From Stratiolaelaps scimitus (taxonomy: Eukaryota; Arthropoda; Arachnida; Mesostigmata; Laelapidae): a DNA stretch of 64,000 bases. Shown piece by piece: positions 47,340 through 57,889 of this stretch (the first letter of the stretch is position 1; each line of letters starts with the position of its first letter). The notes under the pieces are model-generated. The model was not told where the DNA came from, did no database searches, and was given only the letters and a program-made list of their open reading frames with translations. The position numbers and the translations under genes are program-made. The stretch is from NCBI GenBank assembly GCA_019614645.1, contig JABWDB010000002.1, forward strand, positions 15,413,501 through 15,477,500, read 5' to 3'.

Positions 47340-47459
47340 TGAACGGAAGTTGTGGGACATTTACGCCAAGGCCCTATATTACATCGAGGAAGATTGGGAA
47401 GCGATTCCGAGTTTCTATGAATTCAAACATTCGTCGTTATACATATTATGTCGCTATTA

Positions 47460-47545
47460 TCTTATTAGTGACGAAAAAGTAAAACTGTTGTTATGAGTGA
47501 AAGAGTGTTCTTATTAGTCTTATTAGTGACAAAAGAGTAAACTGT
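47460..47545. repeat. Degenerate tandem duplication, period about 58
   Basis: CTTATTAGTGAC(G)AAAA(A/G)AGTAAA(A)CTGTT occurs at about 47460-47489 and again at 47518-47545. Confidence 0.6.
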
Positions 47546-49103
47546 TCTTAAAATGACCATAGAGTTAAGCAATGTTCTTATATTCAATTTTATTTCTTAT
47601 CGTTTACACAATGACCCAAATAGCGCATTTACCTACGAGGCCTGATGATCTACCAGATTGCTAAGGTCTAGTCAAGCGCAGTCTATGCCTCGATCCGCAG
47701 ACTATTGTGGTTTCGTGCTTGACTAAAAGTCAAGCCTTACGACTGTCTTTTACTATCAAGCAGCTGTTGGAGGAGCCTGATAATAGAAAACAATGAGGCT
47801 TCACAATGGGGACACAATGGCGTGAGCATTAACGGTCATGCCATACATATTTGGCCCCATTAGTGTGTATACTCTTTTTATATATGTGCACGTGTGTGTG
47901 TATGGGGGGTCTGTCTGTCTGCGGTCTTCTTCAAAGCGCTGACCATTCATTTGCTTGCCCGCGTTTGAAGCACCATGTCCCATCACCTATCGACAGTCAT
48001 CAAAGTATAAGCTTTTGCTTGCTCCGCCCTTATACTTTCGATACACGGCATGGAGTGATGTGATCTGAATGATATTAATGAAATACACAAAAGGAAGCCT
48101 AACAATGCCAGTCCCATCTGACCTCACGATGAGGTCCGCCGCCCGCGTCGCCAGTGGCAGCGTAAAGGAAGCCATTGTTCTAACCGGATATTCTGCAAGT
48201 AATGGGAGCACTCACCACCGTCTCCACGACCGCTCCTTGGCCGCTCTTTGCAACCAGGATCGGGTCATCTATGAGTCGTTCAAACCGCGCGCCTCAGGCA
48301 GACTTGGCCGCATGTACGGTAATCCCCACCATCATTTCTCTGAATGTGCTTATATCGAGGGCATTCTAACAAAACACAAAGAGTCTTGATCCTAAGTCAT
48401 CTTACGTAGAGTTTGAAATTTTAAAAAACATACACAAGAAGAGGACAAATATATCATAGAAGTTTACAAAATGTATAAATCCTTGCGTTGGTTAAGGCAA
48501 TTAAGGAAGGCTGGCCCTCTAAAGTGACTGAATGAGGTTTCAGTGCAAATCCTCCCCCTTCTGGAGATACGCGACGAACTCGTAATAGACAACGGGATAG
48601 TCACCGAAATACTCGGGAGACGTTCTACGAACTGCAAGAGGGGGGCCTATGACAAAGGCACAATGCAACTCGTACCCATCCAGGCTGGCCAATGGGTCCG
48701 AATGGAACCCACAGATCTATCACACGAATGGATATAGGACATTGCATAGGCTGAGACTACGCGCTCTGAAAGTGTGGGACAATATATAAGAACAGGCGAC
48801 ACTTGATAGTCATTCTTACTCCGAGTATCACAAAGGATGTACATACTTTATAATAATTGCGCAACGTTCATTTTACAGAATGGGAACACAGTTGAGCGAC
48901 ACAAGCAAGCATCTCCTGCCACCGCAGGCATCTCCTGTAGAACCGGTCGAACAAAACAGAACGCCTGCAGGAAGCAACGACGACTCGACAATCGGAGATC
49001 ACAACAAAGCAGAGGCCTATATCAGAAAGTAGGCACAGACATCGCGCCATCACACTACACCTCTCTCTCTTTTTTGCAAATGAATACATCTATATTTGAC
49101 TAC

Positions 49104-49141
49104 TAGTATTGTCGACCCAATACACAATAGCGACAATACTA
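49104..49141. repeat. 11-bp perfect hairpin
   Basis: TAGTATTGTCG (49104-49114) and its reverse complement (49131-49141), with a 16-base loop. Confidence 0.8.
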
Positions 49142-49449
49142 AGGCGGGTCTGTACAAGAGTGCATGTAGTCTTTAGTAATCAAAGGTTGATATCCTGTGT
49201 AAAATAATAGACTTTTTCACTATTCACGGAGGTGAATGATGTTAGATATTAGAAAGCTCAATTCTACGTAACGCGCGACATTCCCCTGCTGTGGTCGCCG
49301 AAGCACTGACTCCTCATCTTTCTTGTAATTTTATTACGCACGACGGTCATCGGCAATCAACACGAAATGCAACAAATACATCCAGAACGACCGAGCTGCT
49401 CCATACACCAATAGCACAGCGAAGCGATTTCGGTATGTCGTAATCGAAT

Positions 49450-51020
49450 TGGATAAAAGTGACAAGCGAAACAATAGGCAACAATACTTGGCCTCTTTTG
49501 TCATACTCCTTCAGTGTCGAGTCCTGCCCAACTCAGTCCAGATGTCTGCATATGATGGCGATGTACGGAAAATCGTGCCGTTGTGTGACTCTTGTGGCTC
49601 GCTGTTGTTTCCGCTCTTTTCCATGATGGAAGCGTTGCATCTGCGACTGGCTGTTATGGGACCGCTACCAAGCTTCACTTTCACCGGCCCCTCGTTCCGC
49701 CAGGACCGGCTCGGAGTTCTGCGCATGCATTCATAGTGCACAGAGTTGTATGCAGCTGGTCCCAGCTTCCGATTGGGTTCTTCAATCGGTCGGCCGATTG
49801 AAGATACGTTGACTCGCCCTTATTGCTGTTGTGGTCTACCCTCAATGGTTTTTCTCTTTCATCGCCTCTCTCTCTCTCTCTCCCTCTCAGCATCTCAATC
49901 TTTCCTACGCTATATCACAACAATCGGCAAGGACGCCGAGATGGCCGTCATCTTGCCCTAGTGCTCGTTTGCTACGAGTCTCGTAGACTCACTCCCTCAC
50001 AGTGTACTGCTCTTTTCCAGTTGTTGCTAACCGCGGATTGGGTGAGCCGTTTGCGGCCTTCTACCATCATGCCTAGATAGGCTTCTCTCTCTCTCTCTCG
50101 CGAGCTCCCAGCTTCAGCCTATACCAATGTCAGGCTACAACGGCCTCGACCGTTGCACACACTGCTACTACTGGCCAACCGCAGCTATTTCCAGTGAGAT
50201 TTTTGCTTCCACTCGCCTGCCCTACTGAGCCGGAGCAGGATGCTCGAGGTTGATCGTTCGCAGTGGCTGGCATTGGTTATTACTCGTCCAGTGGCAACGA
50301 TGCCGTGCTATTGCCAACGACGGCAGGAGTTGAGATCATCGTTCAGATGAGCGTTCGCCATTCGCCGGCGGCTGCTGCTGCTAGCAGCAACAGCAACGAG
50401 AGCCGTTGACTGCGAGGCGAGACTTCTCATTCGTGGCGACTTCGAAAGCGTACAGTCGTTCGTTGTCCATTGTCAACGAGGGTGTTGAGAGGGGTGCGCA
50501 TTCGACCAGCCGACCGACAGAAAGAGTTGTCGCCGTTCATCTCTGGCTGCTGCTGCTGCTGCTGCCGCTGATTCTTTACAGCCTGCTGCGGTGGCGGGCG
50601 TCTACTGCGGGCTCCGGTGTGTGGTAGTCGACGGGCAGGCGAGCATTGCCACACGGCTGAAACAGCTATTCTGCTGAACCCAGCAGCGAGCTGGGGAGTT
50701 GGTTGAACCTCCTTCGCGAATAGTGCGGAGCTGCACTTCCTTTACTCTCACTCTCTCTCTCTCTCTCTGTTTCTCTCAATCCATTGTTGTCTATGTATTA
50801 TGTGCGACTCGTGGTCGTCGGCTGGTCACAGTGGGGCGGGTCATTTTATTTCTCGAGCAGTACTTCTTCATCTCGGTAACGCGGCCGCAGCTTGAATACT
50901 CGTTCGGCGGCCACTGCTTGAATTCGCACAATGCAAACGGTCTATGGAGGGACAGCGCTGGCAGCAGCAGTAGTATTATAGTAGTAGTAGTAGCGGCAGC
51001 AACATTTTGGTGAGATCAAC
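49450..51020. other. GC-rich island, possible UTR or promoter DNA
   Basis: (CT)n tracts near 49867, 50085 and 50750, a (CTG)n run near 50547-50566 and GTA/GCA trinucleotide tracts at 50955-51000. Frames on both strands are low in complexity. A donor-like G|GTGAGA occurs at 51010. No protein is recognisable. Confidence 0.35.
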
Positions 51021-51178
51021 TTTCATTCAGGCGTTCGAACAACAACAGCAGAACCCCTCTCGTGCCCAGCCAGAGAACCGGATGTCCTATGATGGACGCC
51101 ACGTCACATCTCCAACACCACGATGAACGCGGAGCGGATATCCAGTTAGTGGACGCAGTCGAGGCCTTACTGCATCAA

Positions 51179-51264
51179 ATATATATATATGTGTATATAT
51201 ATATAATAGAGGCCTCTGGTTCTAAATTACAATTCTATTGAGTAGTTTGTATATATATATATAT

Positions 51265-51295
<31 letters not shown>

Positions 51296-51315
51296 TATAT
51301 ATATATATATATATA
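51179..51315. repeat. Compound (AT)n microsatellites
   Basis: Two (AT)n blocks with GT interruptions, 51179-51205 and 51249-51315, separated by about 43 bases of unique sequence. Confidence 0.95.
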
Positions 51316-51401
51316 CGTTCGAATCGTTGCATTTCGTAACGTCTAAACATGTCCTTTCTAAGCGAAGTTTCTATCTATTAAAACATCCATATTCAATAGG
51401 A

Positions 51402-51513
51402 GTGTGCTCGGCTTGAACCCGCGGCCTCCGGATTGTTTCATTACAGAAGTCATATGCCGAAAGCAGTTTCACCGTGGACGTTAAATGTTGGCTGTGGGTC
51501 AGCCCGGAAAAAT
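51402..51513 (-). repeat. Dispersed repeat, copy 2
   Basis: Related to 20515-20629 (see that entry for shared blocks). Read on the minus strand, the element ends near GGCCGCGGGTTCAAGCC, which resembles an RNA polymerase III B box and the 3' half of a tRNA. The likely origin is a tRNA-derived short interspersed element whose 5' tRNA half is not recognisable. The adjacent (AT)n tract is on its 3' side. Confidence 0.65.
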
Positions 51514-51519
51514 TATTTA

Positions 51520-52770
51520 TTTATTACCGAGGTCGTAACAGAAGCGTCGTTCTTAAAAATAAACACCATCATACATTTAGCAAGCGAACTATCGGGTCTG
51601 CCTTGACCAGACGATTGACGGCACACTGTTGTGCTATTGAAACACGCTGGTAAGCACACACACACAAGAGCGTCAGCTTGATAGACTGCCCACTTCCATC
51701 AACGCGTTTGTTGTCTGAGCCCCGCGACGCTCATAGCAACGTCGCCGCTCCGTTTCGTCCCTACACTAGCTCTATGTACGTCTTCTGAAGTTACAAATTT
51801 GAGATCGTTACACAGCGCAGCAGCCAATAAATTATTGCTGTTGCCGCCGACGCAGCCATATTGTATGGCTCCCAGCAGCGGTCTCAGACGATGCCGGGAT
51901 CGTGTCAGCGAACGAACGTATGTCGTGAGGGCTTTTTCTGTACTTCTCTCTATCTCTCTCTTTCAAAGGCTTTCGTTCCTTGCCGCACTTTGCGATCAGT
52001 TCCGTGCCCTCCCTCATCTGCTCCACGCACACCACCCTTCAAGGCACATTTTCGCCGATCAACTTTGTGCTTCTTTATCTGCCGTTTAAAGTGCACAGTG
52101 GATCTGACAGCGCAGCCCGTTCAGCTCTCAACGGGTACGCAACGCGGTCCGGCGCAAGCGCGCAGATGAGCTGCTTCGGCATGTGCGCGTATGGGTGTGT
52201 ACATCTGTGTGCATGTGTCAGCGGTTTGTGAGCGTTAATGTCGTCTGTCCAATGTGCCACTGGGCTTCCTAGATGTGTGCGTGTAACTGTGTTCTCCACA
52301 CAAGCCGTCGCTGTCGTGGGCGGGGGCGGTGTTTGTTCCGCATCACTTTACCCCTAGCGTGTGTCTCTCCTCTACACGGCCACCCCCCTCCCTGCTAATT
52401 ACTCATTGTGACGTCTCTGTCCTTCGATGACGGTGGCTGCCATCGCCGCAGCCGCGGCCATAGTGATGTCGGCTGTCATTGCCTTTCTCGCTCGATGCCG
52501 AGACGATGCCGGCGACGACATAGGAAGTGTGCCCGCCCAGCGGGACTTCTTCTGGGCTGCGACGCTGAGCGGGCCGAGCTGTGAGCGACGATGGTGTCTC
52601 AGAGAATCTGGCTGCAGAGAAGGGATGGCCGGCCAGTGTCTGGGGAGGAGGTGTAGGCAGTAAGCCTTGAAGCCCCACCCCCGCACTCCACGTATCTCTC
52701 ATATACCGCAAACTCCCGAAAATGTTACGCCTCTGAAGGCAGATAGATCTTACACAGCTTGAAGTCATTT
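51520..52770. other. GC-rich stretch, coding status unclear
   Basis: Frames of 70-120 codons are open on both strands. One on plus at 52427-52663 begins with an Ala-rich hydrophobic segment (VAAIAAAAAIVMSAVIAFLA) like a membrane anchor, but it is in stop-poor GC-rich DNA. A minus frame covering the same DNA is equally open. Nothing is recognised. Confidence 0.3.
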
Positions 52771-52771
52771 C

Positions 52772-53013
52772 TTGTTCCCTTCTGCCAACGACTACTTTGC
52801 TCCAGCGACCCCTCTACATTGTGGCGCGGCCCCCGCCACCGTCTCCGAGGACGAAGATGATGAGAAGAATGAAGAGGAATCAGGCCAATCATGTCTCGGG
52901 CGACGAGGAAAACGATGTTTCGTGGACACCGGGCCGGCTGTCGTGACGACGCCGCCGCCGTCGCTGCGGCCGCCGCCGCCACTGGGGACGGCTTTGTTGT
53001 CTGAGGAGAAGCC
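52772..53013 (+). CDS. Possible exon with acidic segment, unknown
   Basis: The plus-strand frame encodes a mixed peptide with an acidic patch (VSEDEDDEKNEEESG), a dibasic site (GRRGKR) and a Pro-rich end encoded by CCG-rich DNA. It ends at a strong donor, GCC|GTGAGT, at 53013-53019, four bases before an in-frame stop, which is where an exon would end. The upstream boundary is not clear: the pyrimidine tract at 52766-52782 lacks an AG at the right place. The minus strand (52725-53069) is open too. No family is recognised. Confidence 0.25.
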
Positions 53014-53109
53014 GTGAGTTTTGCCATAGAAAATTGCAGGATAGAAAAGCGCTCTCGCTGGGAGAGCATAAAATTAAAATATCACAGCCACCGAGTGTCG
53101 ACTAGTGAC

Positions 53110-54850
53110 AGCGTGCTCGAAGGCACTCCTCCTCGTCGAATGGATGGGACCGCCCGCCCTAGCCATGTTGCCTATCCCGTGATATTGCCGTGATGATCAC
53201 CCATGGAGAGTCTATGGCTCGCAGAACAGAGATTGTTAGAGGGAAAAGGAATGGTCGTCGCTGCAGCGGCGGGAGCTGCGACGAGCGGGAATATTGTTTA
53301 GGACAGGCAGGCTTCTACGAGTCTGCACGTCTGCGGGGGCAGATGCCATCATGGATAATGACGACTGGCAACCGACGACAAAGCTAAAATGTTCGAAACT
53401 TTTCTTGCTGCCGCTCCCCGCTTAATGCGGCGACCTGACGCACGCAGGTATACTCGGAACAAAAGCAGGTGGGCAAACGTATTGACGGGTGCTCTTTCGC
53501 AAAGTGGGCCCTACAGACGAACAATGCGCCGTCGGACAGGATCTCGATTGCATTGACTTGCGACTCCCGTCGTTGTATGAGGCACAGACACAGATGACGA
53601 GGGATCGTTGCCGGCCAATCGTGGCCCTCCCTCTGGCAATAGGGATTTCGTCTCATATAATAAAGAGACAAAAATCTGTGACCAAACACGGACGTAACGG
53701 GCAAAATTGGAATAATTTTGTTGTGTGGAATTAGATCAAATATTTGTATTTTGTGAAATCGACAGTGAGAGAAATTGTAACACTTTTGTTTGATTTAATC
53801 ACGCATGTAAGAGCTATAATAAAACGATCCCCAACAAGCTGAGATCGACACCTCAAATCCTCACATCGGTCGGAGCGGCTCGTGCTGTCGAAATGGAATC
53901 AAATGCGAAGATCACCTCACGTTGCACTTGAATATTTAGAGTGTGCTTGTTCACAAAAATTTCAGCAACACGATTTCAAGACGTTCTGCTCAGAAGCATT
54001 CGAAAAGGTATCTGGCCAGCGTTTTCCCCTGGGTTGCTAAGGAGATTGGCTAAAAGCTCCCAAAGAAAGCAGGTGCAGCGTCAGTACGAATTCCGTCATG
54101 AGATTACGATCAATTAGCAGTCAGATATGTGACATAGTGACACCCTTTCGGACGACTGTTCATTTATCTACCAGTGTATATCTATTCAGTACATATGAGA
54201 CGCTTGCCATACCTATTGTATCAGCTACGTTTCGACTGTACGCAGACACCACGCGGCAGAACTAGCAAATGACCTTTAATACCAGCTTCATCAATATAAC
54301 ATTGTGTAGCAATGTGACACTTGGCAGCACGCTGATCGCGTTAGATATCCGGAAGGGGGCTGAACTGCTTTTCGAAACCGCCGCCTGCGCCGATACGACC
54401 CGAGATTTGCAGTTCGTCCGAACAGCAGCACATAGACAGACACTCACACAGAGGCGGTGGTGATGGTGGTGTACACGCCGTAGTTGGGAACACGAAACAT
54501 TACTTAGCCTTGTCCAGAGCCTTGCCAGCCTATCTAGCAAATGGGGTCCATCCAACTTGAGAAGAAATCGCTCTATAAGGAACAGGAATAGGGGCGAGAC
54601 ACAACTCTTTTGTAATCATTTACCATGGTTACGTTCCCAGAAGGTCTGGGGAAGAAGTCCGTCCACCCCTTTCGCAAAGGCAAACCCATAAATCAGCCGG
54701 GTTCTTGCAAGTGCAAGTCAACGGAAATCAGTGCGAATGAGACGACTGAACACAAGTTAGTCTACCTACGTTTGCACAATATACCCTCCCCGTGCATATA
54801 CGAATATGCGATATACAACGGATGTTTCACCAGCAATGGGTAATACCGCA
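53110..54850. other. Non-coding stretch, no gene seen
   Basis: Short frames on both strands. Nothing recognisable. Confidence 0.5.
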
Positions 54851-54860
54851 ATATTCCGAT

Positions 54861-54878
54861 AGAGAGAGAGAGAGAGAG
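54861..54878. repeat. (GA)n microsatellite
   Basis: About nine AG units, near the 3' side of the tRNA-like repeat on the minus strand. Confidence 0.9.
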
Positions 54879-54959
54879 CGAAAGAGAGACACCTTTGATT
54901 TATTTTCAATCTTGTCGTACTTGGCAAGAATCCACCGATAGAATCCTAAGATTCTCCTC

Positions 54960-55028
54960 GTCTGCCAGAATTTAAACCCAAGCCATATGCTATGCCGGTC
55001 TAGCAATCTAAGACTCTCGCCATCAGAC
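54960..55028 (-). mobile_element. tRNA-derived short interspersed repeat (tRNA-like part)
   Basis: On the minus strand, about 69 bases read like a decayed tRNA. The start GTCTGATGGCGAGAGTCTTAG is similar to the D-arm and A-box of leucine/serine tRNAs. It continues with GCTAGACCGGCATAGC in the anticodon region and ends with GGGTTTAAATTCTGG, a degenerate B box and T arm. The first five bases pair with the last five. No clean anticodon loop or T stem forms, so it is not a working tRNA. About 95 bases of unrecognised sequence and a (CT)n run follow, as in a SINE body and tail. A tRNA pseudogene is the alternative. Confidence 0.5.
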
Positions 55029-55273
55029 GATCTACGGGATGAATGAAAGGGAAGGGAGTGACAATCTCGAGCATGGGGACCGACGGGATGCGATAGAGGC
55101 TGGTTCGAAACTCCCAGTAGAACTCACCCTACTATCTATTGATTTAATAATTCCTAACTGATGGGAAATACAACGTTTTGTCGTCACCGTATCGTTCTTT
55201 TTGCGGTACAAGGGTTTTTTTGGCCTACTAAGTTCTGTTGAATGATGGGTCGATATTTTGACAACGGCAGTGA

Positions 55274-55675
55274 TTGAGCATGAGATGCCACGCGAGATAC
55301 GAGTCTAACTATTTTGAAAGCCATAGCTTGCTTATAGTAAGGAGGCCGTATGTCCTTGAAAGATGTTTAAGACTAAACCCCCACGATTACTTCCAACAGA
55401 CGCTCGTAGAGATTCGATCTAAAGGACTTTCCTCGACTAATAACTATACAGCCAATCCTCTAAACGGATATCCCGTAGCAGAGAAAAGAAATAGGCATCA
55501 GTTCATATATAAGATGGTGACAGTATTTTTAATCATACGTACTATGCTTACCACAAAGTGTCCTGTGACAAGATATGTAAACTATCATCGGAAGCCTAGC
55601 AATCTAATACTTTTTGTAAATATCGAACACAGTTTGTGGCTGCATAAGCGAAATCCCCACTTCCACTTTGCTTAG
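55274..55675 (+). CDS. Open frame in AT-rich DNA, unknown
   Basis: 133 codons, first ATG at 55280. The text is mixed with one hydrophobic segment (MVTVFLIIRTML). In AT-richer DNA this length is less expected than in the GC islands, but it is still within chance for 64 kb. No splice sites or family were recognised. Confidence 0.17.
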   Translation: MSMRCHARYESNYFESHSLLIVRRPYVLERCLRLNPHDYFQQTLVEIRSKGLSSTNNYTANPLNGYPVAEKRNRHQFIYKMVTVFLIIRTMLTTKCPVTRYVNYHRKPSNLILFVNIEHSLWLHKRNPHFHFA

Positions 55676-55689
55676 TTCGTACTAGCGAG

Positions 55690-56720
55690 CAGGACACATG
55701 ACAGATATACAGATTCATCGAAATGCTAAACGCAATTAAAAAGGGTCACCCGGTCACTCACTCGATATCGTCTCACCCCCGACGTCGCAGCAGGGAGATC
55801 AGGGGAGAGAAAGAGACAGGGAGAGTCGAAGAGTCACGAGGAAGACAGCAAAGAGCCGGTTCATCGGCCCCTCTGGAATCAACCGAATTAAAAGATCACA
55901 TCTCGGGAGTCGCGGGATCGAGCGAAAAACGGCAGCGGCAAGGTAAAACAAAAGCTAACTGAGTTGTCACTTAGATAGGAACAGCGTTCCTCCCACTGAC
56001 CCCCGACCTCCGTCGAGACTGCTTGCGTCCGTCCAATACTTTCGTCTTCGTCAGGGCAAAGAAGTTGAAGCTGGATCAGCAGATTCCACCGCTACCGACT
56101 GCTGCCAGCAGCTGCAAACGAGAGAAACGGCACCAGGCCTTAGCTTGGCGTCGACTCGGCGCTTGCCGCTGGCCGGACCGTTTGCCCGCCGCTGGGCTGT
56201 GGGATAGATAGGCCGACTTCAAAAGCTGCTTGGCGTTGAGCTTCGGCCAGCTCGCTTGAGGGAGGGCTTTGAGCAGGAGTGTCGGGGAGGAGGATTCCAA
56301 TAGAAAATAGTGGTGTTCAGGTGAGCAGTTTCTGTGTACAAAGGGCACGCCGAAAAGAGCGGTGGATCGGACCGAAGAACTGCGGCGTCTACTCCAAAGG
56401 TCCGAACGAAAAATCGGCACAGTCTCTGAACTCATTGAACCCTTCGGACGAAGGTGGCCAGGGAAGGTTGGCTGGCAAGAGATCGAGAGAGAGAGAGAAA
56501 CACAACGCTATCAGATTATTAGAGTCTCCTTTTGAAATAGAGGCTTGGTAACGGCAGCATTACCAGCAGTTGTAATAGGAAAGAGGTGACAGCACTTGAA
56601 AGAGAGATAGCCAGTGAAGTTGTCGAAGTTCGTCGGCTTATCGTGTCTGCCCTTATTTATACACGCTTCATTATAGCTGTCACATGTAGTTGTTATAATT
56701 TCCGATCGATATGATTCTAT
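55690..56720. other. Stretch with no clear gene
   Basis: A GC-richer patch at 55.7-56.5 kb has plus and minus frames of 60-119 codons that match nothing. Confidence 0.4.
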
Positions 56721-56731
56721 TATAATATTTG

Positions 56732-56750
56732 ACATAACATAACATAACAT
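56732..56750 (-). repeat. 3' tandem tail of the retrotransposon
   Basis: On minus, repeated TGTTA units end the element. Confidence 0.75.
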
Positions 56751-56961
56751 TTGCGGTTTATTTCCGGAACTGCAATTTTTAAAATGCTTAAGTTCTCGAT
56801 TAAAAAATAGGGTAAAAGTAAGAGTGTATTATCACCAAATTGTTCATGCAATTACGATTTCACAATTATAATAGATTATTCTGTCAACAGATATTTACAT
56901 TCACTCAAATTATTTACAATTCACAATATTCAGGGTATCTAATTCACACAATTATATAACA

Positions 56962-57852
56962 TTATAACTGCAATATTTTCTTTATTTCCTTGGCAAACTT
57001 CCTGGTAGATGTGAGCTCCCTAACCTCCTTCGGGAGCGAGCTCCAAACCAACGGCATCTGATAAGCCAGAGACTGGCAAGTAGTTACCCTGACGGCTGTA
57101 GGTAGTACAAACTCTGTTGCCCGGCGAGAAGTTTTTCTGTCGACGGCCACAATGGAGAACGCGACATCGGACGGTATTATACTCTTGATCATTTTGAAAG
57201 CCAGAATCGCGGTGGAAACCTGACTTAACTTATCCACGGTGAGGAGTCTGTACCTGCCATAGATGTCGGTAACAGACTCTCTGCGGGACCTTCCAAACAC
57301 TGCTCGAAGTGCATCATTTTGAATTACTCTCCCTCTATCTACTATCTCTTTATATCCATTGCCCCAGATGGACATGACATATCCCAACGTCGGTATTAGC
57401 AAGGAATTGTAGACAAGCAAGAGGCAATTCTTCGGAAATCCAAGCTCTCGAAGACGTCGAATGCGAGCAATTACAGCGTAGCATTTAGGAGTGATAGCTC
57501 TCAAATGGGCAGACCATTTGAGATGCTTATGCAACAAAAGACCGAGGCATTTAGCCGTATCCGATAACGACACCTGCTCACCACAAAATAAAACTGAGTC
57601 TACCGGTCTCCTTTTCTGAGGTGTACAAAACAGAGTAAGGCAGGTTTTCCCCGCATTGACGACTAGACCAAATCTCCCAAAAATCTTTACTACATACTCC
57701 ACTTTCTCTATCGCAAGCAGTAACTCTGTTTGGTCCGCCGATGGTCTGATGCGAAACAGGAGTGTCGTGTCGTCTGCGTACGTAATTGTCTTACAGGGAA
57801 CAACCTTCGCTATCTTTAATAAGATAAAATTGATCAGAATGATAAACTGATC
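56962..57852 (-). pseudogene. Reverse transcriptase fragment, non-LTR
   Basis: 296 codons are open, without a proper start. The catalytic YADD box is at 57769-57780, preceded by a degraded FINDI-like segment and followed by a palm/thumb region with FGLVVNAGKT (the N-x-x-K-T motif) and KCLGLLLHKHLKW (the G-x-x-L-D/H-x-x-L-x-W motif). After it comes the conserved YNSLLIPTLGY-x-WG segment and the C-terminal LP-x-E-x-R...F-K-K-I-L end typical of CR1/Jockey-like elements. A TAG at 57853-57855 and a likely frame change near 57840 close the N-terminal side, so the polymerase domain is incomplete and inactive. The absence of internal stops over 296 codons points to a fairly recent insertion. Confidence 0.95.
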
Positions 57853-57856
57853 CTAA

Positions 57857-57882
57857 CCTTTTAATGACATGTCATTAAAAGG
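57857..57882. repeat. 26-bp perfect palindrome at element boundary
   Basis: CCTTTTAATGACA followed directly by its reverse complement, adjoining the truncated 5' end of the retrotransposon. Confidence 0.9.
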
Positions 57883-57889
57883 CTACGCA

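Larger units (their letters stand above)
46620..49440. other. Stretch with no clear gene
   Basis: It contains the MITE-like inverted-repeat pair at 47117-47339, a degenerate tandem at 47460-47545 and a hairpin at 49104-49141. Open frames at 48069-48389 and elsewhere match nothing. Confidence 0.45.
56732..57855 (-). mobile_element. 5'-truncated non-LTR retrotransposon (CR1/Jockey type)
   Basis: The element lies on the minus strand. It keeps the C-terminal part of the reverse transcriptase frame, about 200 bases of AT-rich 3' UTR, and a 3' end made of repeated TGTTA units (56732-56750), the kind of tandem tail seen in CR1/L2-like elements rather than a poly(A) tail. The 5' side is cut off next to a 26-bp palindrome at 57857-57882, and no ORF1, endonuclease or N-terminal polymerase motifs are seen beyond it. 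5' truncation is the usual result of incomplete target-primed reverse transcription. No target-site duplication was identified. Confidence 0.88.

Noticed and set aside
55085..55110. GGTTCGAAACTCC on plus, tRNA B-box-like
   Set aside because: Flanking bases do not form a T stem and no cloverleaf can be drawn.
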